Assembly: GCF_002222655.1 (NCBI RefSeq)
Contig: NZ_CP022423.1
Span: 2,232,001 to 2,296,000 of the forward strand
Source of the DNA: Vitreoscilla filiformis
GTDB lineage: Bacteria > Pseudomonadota > Gammaproteobacteria > Burkholderiales > Burkholderiaceae_C
Direction of reading: 5' to 3'
DNA: 64,000 nucleotides
Shown here: positions 35,111-44,587 of the stretch, piece by piece
Layout: every line of letters starts with the position of its first letter
Position numbering within the stretch: the first letter of the stretch is position 1
Translations under genes and position numbers: made by a program
Notes under the pieces: model-generated
Seen by the model: the letters and a program-made list of their open reading frames with translations, nothing else
Told to the model about the DNA's origin: nothing
The model's database searches: none

Positions 35111-37051
35111 ATGAGTCCCTCTGAAGAAGGCGCCGTGCCGCGCCGTGCGATCCGTGAATTGCCCGACGAGCTGATCAGCCAGATTGCCGCCGGTGAGGTG
35201 GTGGAGCGTCCGGCCTCCGTGGTACGCGAGCTGGTGGACAACGCCCTGGACGCCGGCGCCACCCAGGTGACGGTGCGCTTGATGGCCGGGGGCATTCGTT
35301 CCATTGTGGTGGAGGATGACGGAAGCGGCATCCCAGTGGATGAGCTGCCTTTGGCGTTGCGTCGCCACGCCACCAGCAAAATTCGCTCGTTGGCCGAGCT
35401 GGAGCAAGTTGGCACGATGGGGTTTCGGGGCGAGGCGTTGGCGGCGGTGGCGTCGGTGTCCGAGCTGCAATTGGTGAGCCGCACCGCTGAGGTGGCGCAC
35501 GCGCACCGGCTCGACGCCCGCTCCGGCGAGTTGGTGCCCGCCAGCCGAGGTGTGGGCACGAGCGTGGAGGTGCGCGAGCTGTTTTTCAGCACGCCGGCGC
35601 GGCGCAAGTTTCTTAAAACCCAGGCGACTGAGTTTGCCCACTGTGTCGAAGCGGTGCGCCGCCATGCGTTGGTGCGGCCCGATGTCGGCTTCGCGGTGTG
35701 GCACGACGGCAAGTTGACCGAGCAATGGCGCCCCGCCGAACACGCCCAGCGCATGGCGGATTTGCTCGGCGAAGAATTTCTGGCTCAGAGTCGGGCCGTG
35801 GACATGCAGGCGGGGCCGTTGCGGGTGCTGGGGCGCGCTGGGCTGCCTGAAGCGTCGCGCAGCAAAGCCGATCACCAATATGCCTACGTGAATGGCCGTT
35901 TTGTGCGGGACAAACTCATCAGCCACGCCCTGCGCAGCGCTTACGAGGACGTGCTGCACGGCCAGCGCCAGCCCGCGTATGTGCTGTTTTTGCAAATCGA
36001 CCCGGCGCGGGTGGATGTGAACGTGCATCCCGCCAAAGTCGAAGTGCGGTTTCGGGATGCGGGCGAGGTGTACCAAGTGGTGCGCCGGGCGGTGGTGCAG
36101 GCGCTGGCCGCGCCTGCGGCACCTGGGGTCGTGGATGTGGCCGAATCACCAGCGCCTTCGGTCTCGGAGCCTCGACCACCCCAAGCGTTCATGGCCGGGC
36201 CGGTGGCACCTCGCCCCGAGGTGCATCAGCAGCGCTTGAGTTTGCAAGAGCTGTCCCAGTTGTACGCGCCTGAGCCGTCATCCGTGCCGACCCAGACAAA
36301 TGTCGGTGTGTTTGGCGACGCATTCCCCTCACCCCAGCCCTCTCCCCCAAGGGGAGAGGGAGAAATGCCTTCAAAGCCCCTCTCCCTTTGGGGGAGAGGG
36401 GTTGGGGTGAGGGGACACGCCAGCGATGACATGACGATGGTGTCGGAGGACGAATGGCCGCTGGGGCGGGCCTTGGGCCAGCTCGCGGGGGTCTACATCT
36501 TGGCGGAAAATGCCCAGGGCTTGGTGGTGGTGGACATGCACGCCGCCCATGAGCGCATCGTGTACGAGCGCCTCAAGGCGTCGGCGCACGGGCGCGAACT
36601 GCCGGCGCAGCCCTTGCTGTTGCCCGTGAGCTTGGCCGCCACCCCAACCGAACACGCTTTGGCCGAAGCCCATCACGCCGAATTGTTGGCCTTTGGGTTG
36701 GACGTGGCGCCGCTGGGGCCGGGGCGGTTGGCGGTGCGGTCGTTGCCAGCGGCCCTGCCTCACGCCGATCCGGTGGCGCTGACCCGGGCGGTGCTGCGTG
36801 AGTTGGGCGAGCTGGAGTTGGGCGGCACCCAAGCCGGCCAGCTCATCGAACGGGCGCGTGATGAAGTGTTGGCCACGCTGGCTTGCCATGGTGCGGTGCG
36901 TGCCAATCGACGCCTGACCCTGGAAGAAATGAACGCCCTGCTGCGCCAGATGGAAGCCACCGAGCGCGCCGGCCAGTGCAACCACGGTCGTCCAACGTGG
37001 CGCCAAATGACCTTAAAAGACTTGGACTCCCTGTTTCTGCGCGGGCGTTGA
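35111..37051 (+). CDS. mutL: DNA mismatch repair protein MutL
   Basis: The product has 646 residues from the ATG at 35111. The GHKL ATPase N-terminus is complete: ISQIAAGEVVERPASVVREL, VDNALDAGA, EDDGSGIP and TMGFRGEALAAVASV. The C-terminal domain carries VVDMHAAHERIVYE, which fits the DxHA(x)2E(x)4E endonuclease motif, so this MutL is probably a nicking type, unlike the E. coli enzyme. Between the domains, near residues 406-435, a palindromic repeat encodes SPQPSPPRGEGEMPSKP and onward. That region is the flexible linker, where insertions are tolerated. Confidence 0.95.
   Translation: MSPSEEGAVPRRAIRELPDELISQIAAGEVVERPASVVRELVDNALDAGATQVTVRLMAGGIRSIVVEDDGSGIPVDELPLALRRHATSKIRSLAELEQVGTMGFRGEALAAVASVSELQLVSRTAEVAHAHRLDARSGELVPASRGVGTSVEVRELFFSTPARRKFLKTQATEFAHCVEAVRRHALVRPDVGFAVWHDGKLTEQWRPAEHAQRMADLLGEEFLAQSRAVDMQAGPLRVLGRAGLPEASRSKADHQYAYVNGRFVRDKLISHALRSAYEDVLHGQRQPAYVLFLQIDPARVDVNVHPAKVEVRFRDAGEVYQVVRRAVVQALAAPAAPGVVDVAESPAPSVSEPRPPQAFMAGPVAPRPEVHQQRLSLQELSQLYAPEPSSVPTQTNVGVFGDAFPSPQPSPPRGEGEMPSKPLSLWGRGVGVRGHASDDMTMVSEDEWPLGRALGQLAGVYILAENAQGLVVVDMHAAHERIVYERLKASAHGRELPAQPLLLPVSLAATPTEHALAEAHHAELLAFGLDVAPLGPGRLAVRSLPAALPHADPVALTRAVLRELGELELGGTQAGQLIERARDEVLATLACHGAVRANRRLTLEEMNALLRQMEATERAGQCNHGRPTWRQMTLKDLDSLFLRGR
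36325..36414. repeat. Palindromic GC-rich element inside mutL
   Basis: The 90 bp (30 codons) have outer arms CCCCTCACCCCAGCCC and GGGTTGGGGTGAGGGG and two inner hairpins (CCCTCTCCC/GGGAGAGGG and CCCCTCTCCC/GGGGGAGAGGGG) around the linker GAAATGCCTTCAAAG. Architecture and linker match the element in recC (10841-10937). Confidence 0.88.
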
Positions 37052-37088
37052 CCGTTGCAGCCCTTCCTCTTGTTTTGATTTAGCTGCC

Positions 37089-38306
37089 ATGCGATCTGAC
37101 CGCGATATCCGGCGTGTTCCGCGCCGCCCTGTGCAACGCACCGACGAATCCACCCCCTCGCCGGCCCAACCGGCCACCGTCATCAACCCCAAAGTGGTGG
37201 TGACGCGCCGTGAGCCTTCCTACGAACCTCGCGAACCTCGCCCAGATCGGTTTGACGATCGGAACCGCGACCGTCCCCGCGATCAGGATCGCGAACGCCC
37301 TCGCAGCCCTGAGCGGGAACGGGATCGGGATCGCCCGGCGTTCGGTGAGCGGCATTCGCTGCGCCAAGATCCGCGTGATCGTTACGCCATGGATCGGCGC
37401 GATCCACGCCAAGACGGTCGTTCTGCGGGTTCGGTGAGCCATCCGGAGCGGTTGGAGCGCCCTGCGCGGGACGGGTATCGGGCAGATCCTCGGCCCATGG
37501 ATCGCCCCGTGCGCCCCCAGCCGTCCGCGCCATCGCGCCAAAGCCCTGTGGCCAGTGCGGTGCCGCCGGAGGGCGTGCGGCTGTCCAAAGTGATGACCGA
37601 ACGCGGCCTGGCCTCCCGCCGAGAAGCGGATGAATGGATCGATGCCGGCTGGGTGCGTGTCAATGGCGAAATGGCGGTGCTGGGCCAGCGTGTCACGCCC
37701 GACGTTCGCATTGAGATCGACCCTGCCGCTCGCCAACAGCAAGCGCAGCGCGTCACCGTGCTGTTGAACAAGCCGATTGGCTACGTCAGCGGCCAAGCGG
37801 AAGACGGATACGAGCCGGCCAGTGTGTTGGTGACACCGGCCAATCGCTGGGCGGACGATCCTGCGCGCAAAACCTTTCACCTTGGCCACGCCCGCCACTT
37901 GGCGCCCGCCGGGCGGTTGGACATCGATTCCACCGGCCTGTTGGTGCTCACCCAAGATGGCCGCATCGCCAAGCACCTGATCGGGGATGATTCGGACGTT
38001 GAAAAAGAGTACTTGGTGCGGGTGCAATACCTGCGCGACGGTGATTTCCCGCCCGAAAGCCTGCGCCTGTTGAACCACGGCCTGGAACTGGATGGCCATC
38101 GCCTGCGCCCCGCCAAAGTGAGCTGGGCCAACGAGGATCAACTGCGCTTTGTGCTGCGCGAAGGGCGCAAACGCCAAATCCGGCGCATGTGCGAGATGGT
38201 CGGCCTCAAGGTGCTGGCGCTCAAGCGTGTGCGCATCGGCAGTGTGGTGCTCGGCAAGTTGCCGCCGGGGCAATGGCGGTATTTGCGGGAGGATGAGCGG
38301 TTTTGA
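37089..38306 (+). CDS. 23S rRNA pseudouridine synthase (RluF/RluB-like) with basic disordered N-terminus
   Basis: The product has 405 residues. From about residue 160 it is a standard RsuA/RluB/RluF enzyme: an S4 RNA-binding domain (VRLSKVMTERGLASRREADEWIDAG) and a catalytic domain with GRLDIDSTGLLVLTQDG, whose second aspartate is the expected nucleophile, plus REGRKRQIRRMCEMVG. The last motif is closest to RluF, which modifies U2604 of 23S rRNA in E. coli. The first ~155 residues are Arg/Asp/Pro-rich low complexity (for example RDRPRDQDRERPRSPERER) and probably disordered RNA-binding tail. It follows mutL by 37 bp. Confidence 0.88.
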   Translation: MRSDRDIRRVPRRPVQRTDESTPSPAQPATVINPKVVVTRREPSYEPREPRPDRFDDRNRDRPRDQDRERPRSPERERDRDRPAFGERHSLRQDPRDRYAMDRRDPRQDGRSAGSVSHPERLERPARDGYRADPRPMDRPVRPQPSAPSRQSPVASAVPPEGVRLSKVMTERGLASRREADEWIDAGWVRVNGEMAVLGQRVTPDVRIEIDPAARQQQAQRVTVLLNKPIGYVSGQAEDGYEPASVLVTPANRWADDPARKTFHLGHARHLAPAGRLDIDSTGLLVLTQDGRIAKHLIGDDSDVEKEYLVRVQYLRDGDFPPESLRLLNHGLELDGHRLRPAKVSWANEDQLRFVLREGRKRQIRRMCEMVGLKVLALKRVRIGSVVLGKLPPGQWRYLREDERF

Positions 38307-38372
38307 GGCATCGCCCCTAAACTGTCACCACACTGACAGCCCACGCCGGGTTTGTCCCGCACGCTTGGGCTC

Positions 38373-39614
38373 ATGAACGCACCTTCTTCCTTGTCGCCCC
38401 TGAAGGCGGCGCTGGCTCTGGCTTTGCTGCTGGGCCTGCAACCGGTCACCACCGATTTGTATCTGCCAGCGCTGCCGCGCCTGGCCATCGATTTGCACGC
38501 GCCGATGGCAGCGGTGCAGCTCACCATGTCGGCGTTGCTGCTGAGTTTTGGCCTGGCGCAGTTGCTGATGGGCCCGTTGGCGGATCGTTTCGGGCGTCGT
38601 CCGGTGCTGTTGGGCGGTTTGGGGCTGTATGCCTTGGCCAGCGTCCTGGCCGCTGTGGCTCCGGTGATCGAGGCCCTCATCGCAGCGCGGGCACTGCAAG
38701 GCGTGGGCATGGCGGCGTCGGTGGTGTGTGCCCGGGCCATGGTGCGTGACCTGTACGAACCCCACGAGGGCGCGCAGGTGATGTCCAAAGCGATGTCCGG
38801 CCTGGGCCTGCTGGCGATTGCCAGCCCCACCCTGGGCGGTTTGCTCACCCAACTCGGGGGCTGGCGCTTGGCCATGGTGGCGGTGGCGCTGGCTGGTGTC
38901 GTTGTGTGGGGCTTCGTCGCTTGGCAGGTGCCGGAAACGCGCCGGGCGCCAGCCGCCTCCGCGCCGCCAGCGCTGTCGGTGTGGCGCAGTGCGGCGCAGG
39001 TGATCGCCCACCCGACGTTTCGGGCTTGGACGGCGCTCATCAGCGCCACGTATGGCGGGTTGTTCGTCATGCTCGCCGGGTCATCGTTTGTGTACATCGG
39101 GCCGATGGGGCTGTCGCCCTGGGGTTACGGGTTGGCCATGGCATCGGCCTCGATGGCGTATTTGCTGGGCACGTTCTGGTGCCGGCGCCTCCTGCCGCGC
39201 CACGGCTTGACCGGCTCGGTACAGCGCGGGGCGGTGTTCACCCTGGCAGGCGGTTTGGGCATGTTGGCCTTGGGCTGGCTCACGCCCGGGCAGGCGGATG
39301 TGCTGCCGTGGGTGTTGGTGAGTCAATGGCTGTACAGCTTCGGCCACGGCTTGCACCAACCGTGCGGGCAGGCGGGGGCGGTGGGGCCGTTTCCGCATCG
39401 GGCGGGGGTGGCGTCGGCGCTGTCGGGCTTCACATTGGCGCTGACGGCGTTTCTTGTCGGGGTGTGGCTGGGGCAGGCGATGGATGGCAGTTTGAAAATG
39501 CTGTCCTGCGGCCTGGGCTTTTGGGCAGTGGTGACGTCCACCCTGGCCTGGACGATGGTGCAGCGCCACGGCAACCCGCTCCCTGCGGCATCATCTGCGC
39601 CTTCTACCTCCTAA
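38373..39614 (+). CDS. MFS transporter, Bcr/CflA drug-resistance family
   Basis: The product has 413 residues; I chose the ATG at 38373 ([13 protein letters not shown]). Twelve hydrophobic segments are apparent. The first loop has [16 protein letters not shown], the Bcr/CflA signature, and motif A reads [16 protein letters not shown]. It should be a proton-driven exporter of small drugs or metabolites. No cognate regulator adjoins it. The coding strand is shared with rluF-like and miaA, but the 66-bp and 19-bp gaps leave operon membership open. Confidence 0.9.
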   Translation: MNAPSSLSPLKAALALALLLGLQPVTTDLYLPALPRLAIDLHAPMAAVQLTMSALLLSFGLAQLLMGPLADRFGRRPVLLGGLGLYALASVLAAVAPVIEALIAARALQGVGMAASVVCARAMVRDLYEPHEGAQVMSKAMSGLGLLAIASPTLGGLLTQLGGWRLAMVAVALAGVVVWGFVAWQVPETRRAPAASAPPALSVWRSAAQVIAHPTFRAWTALISATYGGLFVMLAGSSFVYIGPMGLSPWGYGLAMASASMAYLLGTFWCRRLLPRHGLTGSVQRGAVFTLAGGLGMLALGWLTPGQADVLPWVLVSQWLYSFGHGLHQPCGQAGAVGPFPHRAGVASALSGFTLALTAFLVGVWLGQAMDGSLKMLSCGLGFWAVVTSTLAWTMVQRHGNPLPAASSAPSTS

Positions 39615-39633
39615 AAACCTCAAAAACTGCCGC

Positions 39634-40605
39634 ATGAATTTGGACGTTTCTGCCCTTTTGGCGCGTTGGCGGTGGGTCGGCTTGGCGGGGCCAACCGCTT
39701 CGGGCAAGACCGGCCTGGCGCTGGCATTGGCACGCGAACTGCCGTTGGAAATCATCAGCGTTGATTCGGCCCTGATCTACCGGGGCATGGACATCGGCAC
39801 CGCCAAACCCACCCCAGCGGAGTTGGCCAGCGTGCCGCATCACTTGATTGATGTGCTCGATCCGCACGAAACCTACTCGGCGGCCCAGTTCGTGCAGGAC
39901 GCAAATGCGCACATCGACGCCATTCGCGCCCGAGGTCGGCTGCCCTTGCTGGTCGGCGGCACGATGCTGTATTTCAAAGCGCTGATCGAGGGCTTGGACA
40001 CGCTGCCCGCTGCCGATCCCCGCGTGCGCGCCCTGCTGGACGCACAAGCCGCTGATATCGGCTGGCCGGCGATGCATGCCCGCTTGGCCGAAGTCGATCC
40101 GGTGACGGCGCAGCGCCTGGCGCCGGGGGACACGCAACGCATCCAGCGTGCTTTGGAAGTGTGGCACCTGAGCGGCCAGCCGATGTCGGCCTTGCACACA
40201 CGTGCTGCTGCCCAACGCGAGCAGGCGCCCGACCACTGTTTGTTGGCGCTGGAGCCACAGAATCGAGCCTGGTTGCACCAGCGCATCGCACAGCGTTTCG
40301 AACAAATGTGGGCGGCGGGTTTTCTGGACGAGGTGTGCCGCTTGCGCACTTCACCCCACTTGCATGGGGGATTACCGTCCATCCGCTGTGTGGGTTACCG
40401 CCAAGCGTGGGAGGCATTGGATGCCGGACTGCAAGGCGAGGCCCTGCGCCAACAGGTGCTGGAGCGGGGCATCGCTGCGACTCGCCAGCTCGCCAAGCGC
40501 CAATTGACGTGGCTGCGCAGTATGCCGCGTCATGTCCTGGAAGCGCAGGCGCTGGCAGAACAACCCGTGCCCCCGGGGTTATTTGCGATGCTGACACCAA
40601 ACTGA
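39634..40605 (+). CDS. miaA: tRNA dimethylallyltransferase MiaA
   Basis: The product has 323 residues. MiaA transfers dimethylallyl to A37 of tRNAs reading UNN codons. P-loop [56 protein letters not shown] and [12 protein letters not shown] are all present, as is the C-terminal [11 protein letters not shown] and KRQLTWLR. No insertion or truncation is seen. In this order it follows mutL, rluF-like and the exporter; mutL-miaA proximity is common in proteobacteria. Confidence 0.96.
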   Translation: MNLDVSALLARWRWVGLAGPTASGKTGLALALARELPLEIISVDSALIYRGMDIGTAKPTPAELASVPHHLIDVLDPHETYSAAQFVQDANAHIDAIRARGRLPLLVGGTMLYFKALIEGLDTLPAADPRVRALLDAQAADIGWPAMHARLAEVDPVTAQRLAPGDTQRIQRALEVWHLSGQPMSALHTRAAAQREQAPDHCLLALEPQNRAWLHQRIAQRFEQMWAAGFLDEVCRLRTSPHLHGGLPSIRCVGYRQAWEALDAGLQGEALRQQVLERGIAATRQLAKRQLTWLRSMPRHVLEAQALAEQPVPPGLFAMLTPN

Positions 40606-40620
40606 AACCTAGAATGGGCC

Positions 40621-41394
40621 ATGCCAGTCACCCTGTACAACCGCGATGGTCACGAATGCCTGATGTTCACGGACTTGTCCGATGATCATTTCGGCGAAGC
40701 TGTGCAATCCAACCAATTTCTGATCACAGATGACAACACCGGGGCCATCATCGACCCCGGCGGCAACTTGGCCTACAGCGAGCTGTTCTTGGAAATGAGC
40801 AAGCACTTTCCGCCGCAGCGCCTGTCGGCCATCCTGGCTTCGCATGCCGATCCGGACATCATTGCGTCGCTCGATCGCTGGATGACTTCCACCACCCACA
40901 CCAAGCTTTACGTCTCCAAGCTGTGGGAGCGGTTCGTGCCGCATTTTTGCAAGCCCGGCAAAACCATCGGGCGGGTGATTGGCATTCCAGACGCCGGGAT
41001 GCGCATCCGCATTGGGCGCAGTGACGTGATCGCCCTGCCGGCGCATTTCATGCACGCCGAAGGCAATTTTCAGTTCTACGACCCGGTGAGCCGCATTCTG
41101 TTTTCAGGCGATTTGGGCGTTTCGATGCTCAACGGAGAGGCCAGCAAAACCCCCGCGACCTCCATCGCGCCGTTGCTGCCGACGATGGAGGTGTTCCATC
41201 GGCGCTACATGGTGTCCAACAAAATTCTGCGGTTTTGGGCGGACATGGTCAGCACCTTGCCGATCGACATGATCGTGCCGCAGCACGGCGCACCGATGAC
41301 CGGTGGTGCCGTGAAAGAGTTCATTCAGTGGGTTCGCCAGTTGCAGTGCGGCGTCGATTTGATGGAGGGCAGCAACTACCGGGTGCCCTCCTGA
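40621..41394 (+). CDS. Oxygen-binding di-iron protein (ODP)-type metallo-beta-lactamase-fold protein
   Basis: The product has 257 residues. The fold resembles the N-terminal domain of flavodiiron proteins, but the flavodoxin domain is absent. Metal ligands can be proposed in SHADPDIIASLDRW (H, D), HFMHAEGNFQFYDP, FSGDLGVS and VPQHGAPM. The first cluster is HADPD instead of HxHxDH, which is the ODP pattern; such proteins bind oxygen or act as sensors. There is no signal peptide. The gene converges with a GGDEF gene only 7 bp away. Function is inferred from fold. Confidence 0.75.
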   Translation: MPVTLYNRDGHECLMFTDLSDDHFGEAVQSNQFLITDDNTGAIIDPGGNLAYSELFLEMSKHFPPQRLSAILASHADPDIIASLDRWMTSTTHTKLYVSKLWERFVPHFCKPGKTIGRVIGIPDAGMRIRIGRSDVIALPAHFMHAEGNFQFYDPVSRILFSGDLGVSMLNGEASKTPATSIAPLLPTMEVFHRRYMVSNKILRFWADMVSTLPIDMIVPQHGAPMTGGAVKEFIQWVRQLQCGVDLMEGSNYRVPS

Positions 41395-41401
41395 AGCGTG
41401 C

Positions 41402-42229
41402 TCAGTGGGGGATGGGGCTGGGAGCCGCATCGTCGTGGCGAGGCTGGAGTGGTGCAGCGCGCACACAGTTGCGACCAGCTTCCTGTGCCAGTTGCAGTGC
41501 GGTTTCTGCCTCGGTCAACAAGGCGTCTGCGGTGCCTTGGGCCAAATGAACGTGGCTGACACCCAGGCTGATGGTGATGAACGCCTCCGCGTCCTGGCAT
41601 GAAAAAGGGGTGCTGGCGATTTTGTGGCGGATGCGTTCGGCGGCATCCAAAGCGCCCAGCGGGTCGGTGTGTGGCAAGAACACCGCCAATTCGGCGCCGT
41701 TGAAACGCCCCAGGATGTCGGACTGCCGCAACGTGGCTTGTACGCTGTGCGCCATCGCCCGCAACAGCACTTCGCAGTGGCGATGGCCGAGGGTGGTGCG
41801 CATTTGATCCAGGTGATCCACATCGATGAGCAGCAGCGCACCCTGATCACCATAGCGCCGGCAGCGTGACCATTCACGCTCGACTTGGCGTGCAAAAGAA
41901 CGCTGCGGCCAGATGCCTTCGATTTCTTCGTCGTCTTCGCCCAACGGATCATCCAAGCGCGTGGTGCGCGCCAGCGCGTGGGACAACTTGAGCGCCACGC
42001 CCCCTGCGACGGCTGCTGGCACCATGGCCAACACCCCCCCCGCGATGGCAGTGCCCCAACTGACTTGATCGACGCCGAGCAGCACCACCATGACACCCAG
42101 CCCGACCAAGGCGGCAGCACCCGCGTGGAAAAGCCAAGCCGATCGCCAGCCAAAGCGCGCCACCTGACGCGAAAACCCATAGACCCAATTCGACACGGAC
42201 AGGCTCCAGAACTCGCTGCGTTCCATCAT
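41402..42229 (-). CDS. Membrane GGDEF-domain protein with degenerate signature
   Basis: The product has 275 residues. Two hydrophobic helices lie at about residues 31-52 and 58-80, followed by a short acidic linker and a GGDEF-fold domain ([30 protein letters not shown]). The active-site motif reads RFNGAEL where an active diguanylate cyclase has RFGGDEF, so both a glycine and the catalytic acidic residue are replaced. The protein is probably a non-catalytic c-di-GMP or partner-binding module. It is divergent from thyA. Start could be either of two adjacent ATGs. Confidence 0.82.
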   Translation of the reverse strand: MMERSEFWSLSVSNWVYGFSRQVARFGWRSAWLFHAGAAALVGLGVMVVLLGVDQVSWGTAIAGGVLAMVPAAVAGGVALKLSHALARTTRLDDPLGEDDEEIEGIWPQRSFARQVEREWSRCRRYGDQGALLLIDVDHLDQMRTTLGHRHCEVLLRAMAHSVQATLRQSDILGRFNGAELAVFLPHTDPLGALDAAERIRHKIASTPFSCQDAEAFITISLGVSHVHLAQGTADALLTEAETALQLAQEAGRNCVRAAPLQPRHDDAAPSPIPH

Positions 42230-42319
42230 TGGAGCACAGGCCGTGTGGCGTCAAGCCTTGCAAACTGTGAGCGTTATGCGGTGCTTGATAATCCGCCACT
42301 TTTTGCTCCCTTCGCCGCC

Positions 42320-43129
42320 GTGACTCGCCCGATCCGCACCCCCTACGAAGACTTCATGTGCCATGTGTACGAACACGGCGTCGCCAAGAGTGACCGCACC
42401 GGCGTGGGCACGCGCAGCGTGTTCGGCCACCAGATGCGCTTCGATTTACGCGAGGGTTTCCCGCTCATCACCACCAAAAAGGTGTTTTTCAAAGCCGTGG
42501 TGCTGGAATTGCTGTGGTTTTTGCGCGGCGACTCGAACGTGCGCTGGCTGCAAGAGCGCGGCTGCACCATCTGGGACGAATGGGCGCGGGACGATGGCGA
42601 ACTCGGCCCCGTCTACGGCGTGCAATGGCGCGCCTGGCCGACGCCGGACGGCGGCCACATCGATCAAATCAGCCAAGTCATCACGCAACTCAAAACCAAC
42701 CCGGATTCACGCCGCATCGTCGTCAGCGCCTGGAACGTGGCCGAGTTGGACAACATGGCGCTGATGCCGTGCCACGCGCTGTTTCAGTTTTACGTCGCCG
42801 AGGGGCGCCTGAGCTGCCAGCTCTACCAGCGCAGCGCCGACATCTTTTTGGGCGTGCCTTTCAACATCGCCAGCTACGCGCTGTTGACCCACATGCTGGC
42901 CCAACAGTGTGATTTGGAAGTGGGTGATTTCATTTGGACTGGCGGCGATTGCCACCTGTACAACAACCATTTCGAGCAAGTCGAAACCCAGTTGGCGCGT
43001 GACGCCTTCCCGTTCCCGCAACTGCGCCTCAAACGCCGTCCGGACAGCCTGTTCGACTACACCTTGGATGACATTGAGGTGCTGGACTACCAGTGCCACC
43101 CCGGCATCAAAGCACCGGTGGCGGTATGA
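42320..43129 (+). CDS. thyA: Thymidylate synthase ThyA
   Basis: The product has 269 residues from the GTG at 42320 ([19 protein letters not shown]), the start that matches family length; the alternative ATG at 42356 would remove conserved N-terminal residues. Motifs include [28 protein letters not shown], the catalytic cysteine in [12 protein letters not shown], and [20 protein letters not shown]. It converts dUMP to dTMP using methylenetetrahydrofolate. The stop overlaps the folA start by ATGA, coupling it to the enzyme that recycles its dihydrofolate product. Confidence 0.95.
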   Translation: MTRPIRTPYEDFMCHVYEHGVAKSDRTGVGTRSVFGHQMRFDLREGFPLITTKKVFFKAVVLELLWFLRGDSNVRWLQERGCTIWDEWARDDGELGPVYGVQWRAWPTPDGGHIDQISQVITQLKTNPDSRRIVVSAWNVAELDNMALMPCHALFQFYVAEGRLSCQLYQRSADIFLGVPFNIASYALLTHMLAQQCDLEVGDFIWTGGDCHLYNNHFEQVETQLARDAFPFPQLRLKRRPDSLFDYTLDDIEVLDYQCHPGIKAPVAV

Positions 43130-43626
43130 CCGAGTTGGTGCTCATCGCCGCCGTGGCGCAAAACGGTTGCATCGGCGTGAACAACGCCTTGCCGTGGCAC
43201 CTGCCCGAAGACTTGGCGCACTTTCGCGACACCACACGCGGCCACGCCGTCATCATGGGGCGCAAGACGTGGGAGTCGCTGCCGCCGCGTTTTCGCCCCT
43301 TGCCCGGGCGGCGCAACGTGGTGCTGACACGCCAACCCAATTGGCGCGCCGAGGGCGCCGAAGTCGCTGCCACGCTGGCGCAGGCGCTGGAACAGTTGGC
43401 GGGCACGCCGCGTGCATTCGTCATTGGCGGCGCGGAGGTGTATGCACAGGCCCTGCCTCGTGCCGATGCCATGATCCTCACCGAGATTCACCAAGATGTC
43501 AGCGGTGATGCGTACTTTCCCGCCTGGGATCGCACGGTTTTTGCAGAAGTCGCCCGCCAGCGGCACACGGCTGCCGCGCCGAATGCGTTCGAGTTTTCGT
43601 TTGTGACTTATCACCGTCTCACCTGA
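43126..43626 (+). CDS. folA: Dihydrofolate reductase FolA
   Basis: The product has 166 residues from the ATG at 43126. Key features are [24 protein letters not shown] with the catalytic acidic residue in place (LPEDL), [18 protein letters not shown], and [17 protein letters not shown]. It reduces dihydrofolate to tetrahydrofolate with NADPH. It is translationally coupled to thyA. No substitutions were evident in the active-site motifs that would suggest a resistance variant. Confidence 0.95.
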   Translation: MTELVLIAAVAQNGCIGVNNALPWHLPEDLAHFRDTTRGHAVIMGRKTWESLPPRFRPLPGRRNVVLTRQPNWRAEGAEVAATLAQALEQLAGTPRAFVIGGAEVYAQALPRADAMILTEIHQDVSGDAYFPAWDRTVFAEVARQRHTAAAPNAFEFSFVTYHRLT

Positions 43627-43640
43627 AGGAGTTCTCCCCT

Positions 43641-44228
43641 ATGTCTGGACACGGTTTCCACGTTCACGGCCCGCACGATCACGCCATGGAACACGTTGCG
43701 CATGGCGGCGGTCATCACGATGACGAAGGCATGGCCAGCCAATTGGCCGTGATCACGGCGGTATTGGCCACGGTGGGCGCCATTTTTTCGTACATGGGCG
43801 GGGCCACGCAGGCCAACGCCGGGCTGTACAAAAACAATGCGGCCATCAAAAAGACCGAAGCCTCTAACCAGTGGAATTACTACCAAGCCAAGAGCAGCAA
43901 ACAAAACCTGGCCGAACTGGCCTTGACCTTGGTGCCCGCTGCTGAAAAAGACGAGTACCAAAAGGAAATCACCCGCTACAAACAAGAAAAAACAGAGATC
44001 AAAGCGGCGGCTGAGAAACTGGAGCAAGAGTCCAAGGATTGGGACAAACAGTCCGACGAACAAATGCACCAGCACCACCGTTGGGCCCAAGCCACCACGG
44101 CGCTGCAAGTCGCCATTGCGGTGGCGGCCATTGCTTTGCTGACCAAACGCCGCTGGATGGAGTGGGTGACGATCGGCACCGGGGTGCTGGGCGTGATCAT
44201 TGGCGTGCTGGCTTGGTTGCACATCTGA
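43641..44228 (+). CDS. DUF4337-family membrane protein
   Basis: The product has 195 residues with a clear AAGGAG ribosome-binding site. The layout is a histidine-rich N-terminus (HGFHVHGPHDHAMEHVAHGG), one membrane helix (ITAVLATVGAIFSYMGG), a long charged coiled coil (about residues 85-145), and two C-terminal helices (LQVAIAVAAIALL and WVTIGTGVLGVIIGVLAWL). This is the DUF4337 arrangement; no function is known. The His-rich tail could bind metal. It follows folA by 14 bp. Confidence 0.82.
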   Translation: MSGHGFHVHGPHDHAMEHVAHGGGHHDDEGMASQLAVITAVLATVGAIFSYMGGATQANAGLYKNNAAIKKTEASNQWNYYQAKSSKQNLAELALTLVPAAEKDEYQKEITRYKQEKTEIKAAAEKLEQESKDWDKQSDEQMHQHHRWAQATTALQVAIAVAAIALLTKRRWMEWVTIGTGVLGVIIGVLAWLHI

Positions 44229-44290
44229 GCCCAGGCGGGCCGGGCGGGCTCCTTAGAATGCCCTTTTGATCTGATACGGAGTACGCCCTC

Positions 44291-44587
44291 ATGCTTGCCT
44301 GGCTGGTTCGGGCCATCCTTTTTGGTGGCTTGCTTGCGTTCTCGCTCAACAACCAGCACACGTCTGTCGTGCATGGTTTTTTCGGCTACGACTGGTCGGC
44401 GCCCATGGCCATCGTGCTGTTGGTGGCTTTTGCGGGTGGCATGCTCGCCGGCGTGTTGGCGCTGACGCCCGCTTGGTGGCAGTTGTGGCGCCGGGCACGC
44501 AAGGCCACCGCAGCGCCAGCCCCGGTGCCTGCGCCGGCGGCTCCCGTTCAACCCACGGCTCCGGTGACGCCCATCGATGGAATTTGA
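44291..44587 (+). CDS. lapA: LapA-like inner-membrane protein (DUF1049/YciS)
   Basis: The product has 98 residues: two membrane helices (LAWLVRAILFGGLLAFSL, which precedes NNQ, and IVLLVAFAGGMLAGVLAL) and a Pro/Ala-rich tail (APAPVPAPAAPVQP). The SLNNQ sequence after helix one is typical of LapA. It overlaps lapB by 11 bp. In enterobacteria LapA and LapB regulate LPS synthesis by controlling LpxC turnover through FtsH. The short size and partner gene make the call secure. Confidence 0.85.
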   Translation: MLAWLVRAILFGGLLAFSLNNQHTSVVHGFFGYDWSAPMAIVLLVAFAGGMLAGVLALTPAWWQLWRRARKATAAPAPVPAPAAPVQPTAPVTPIDGI

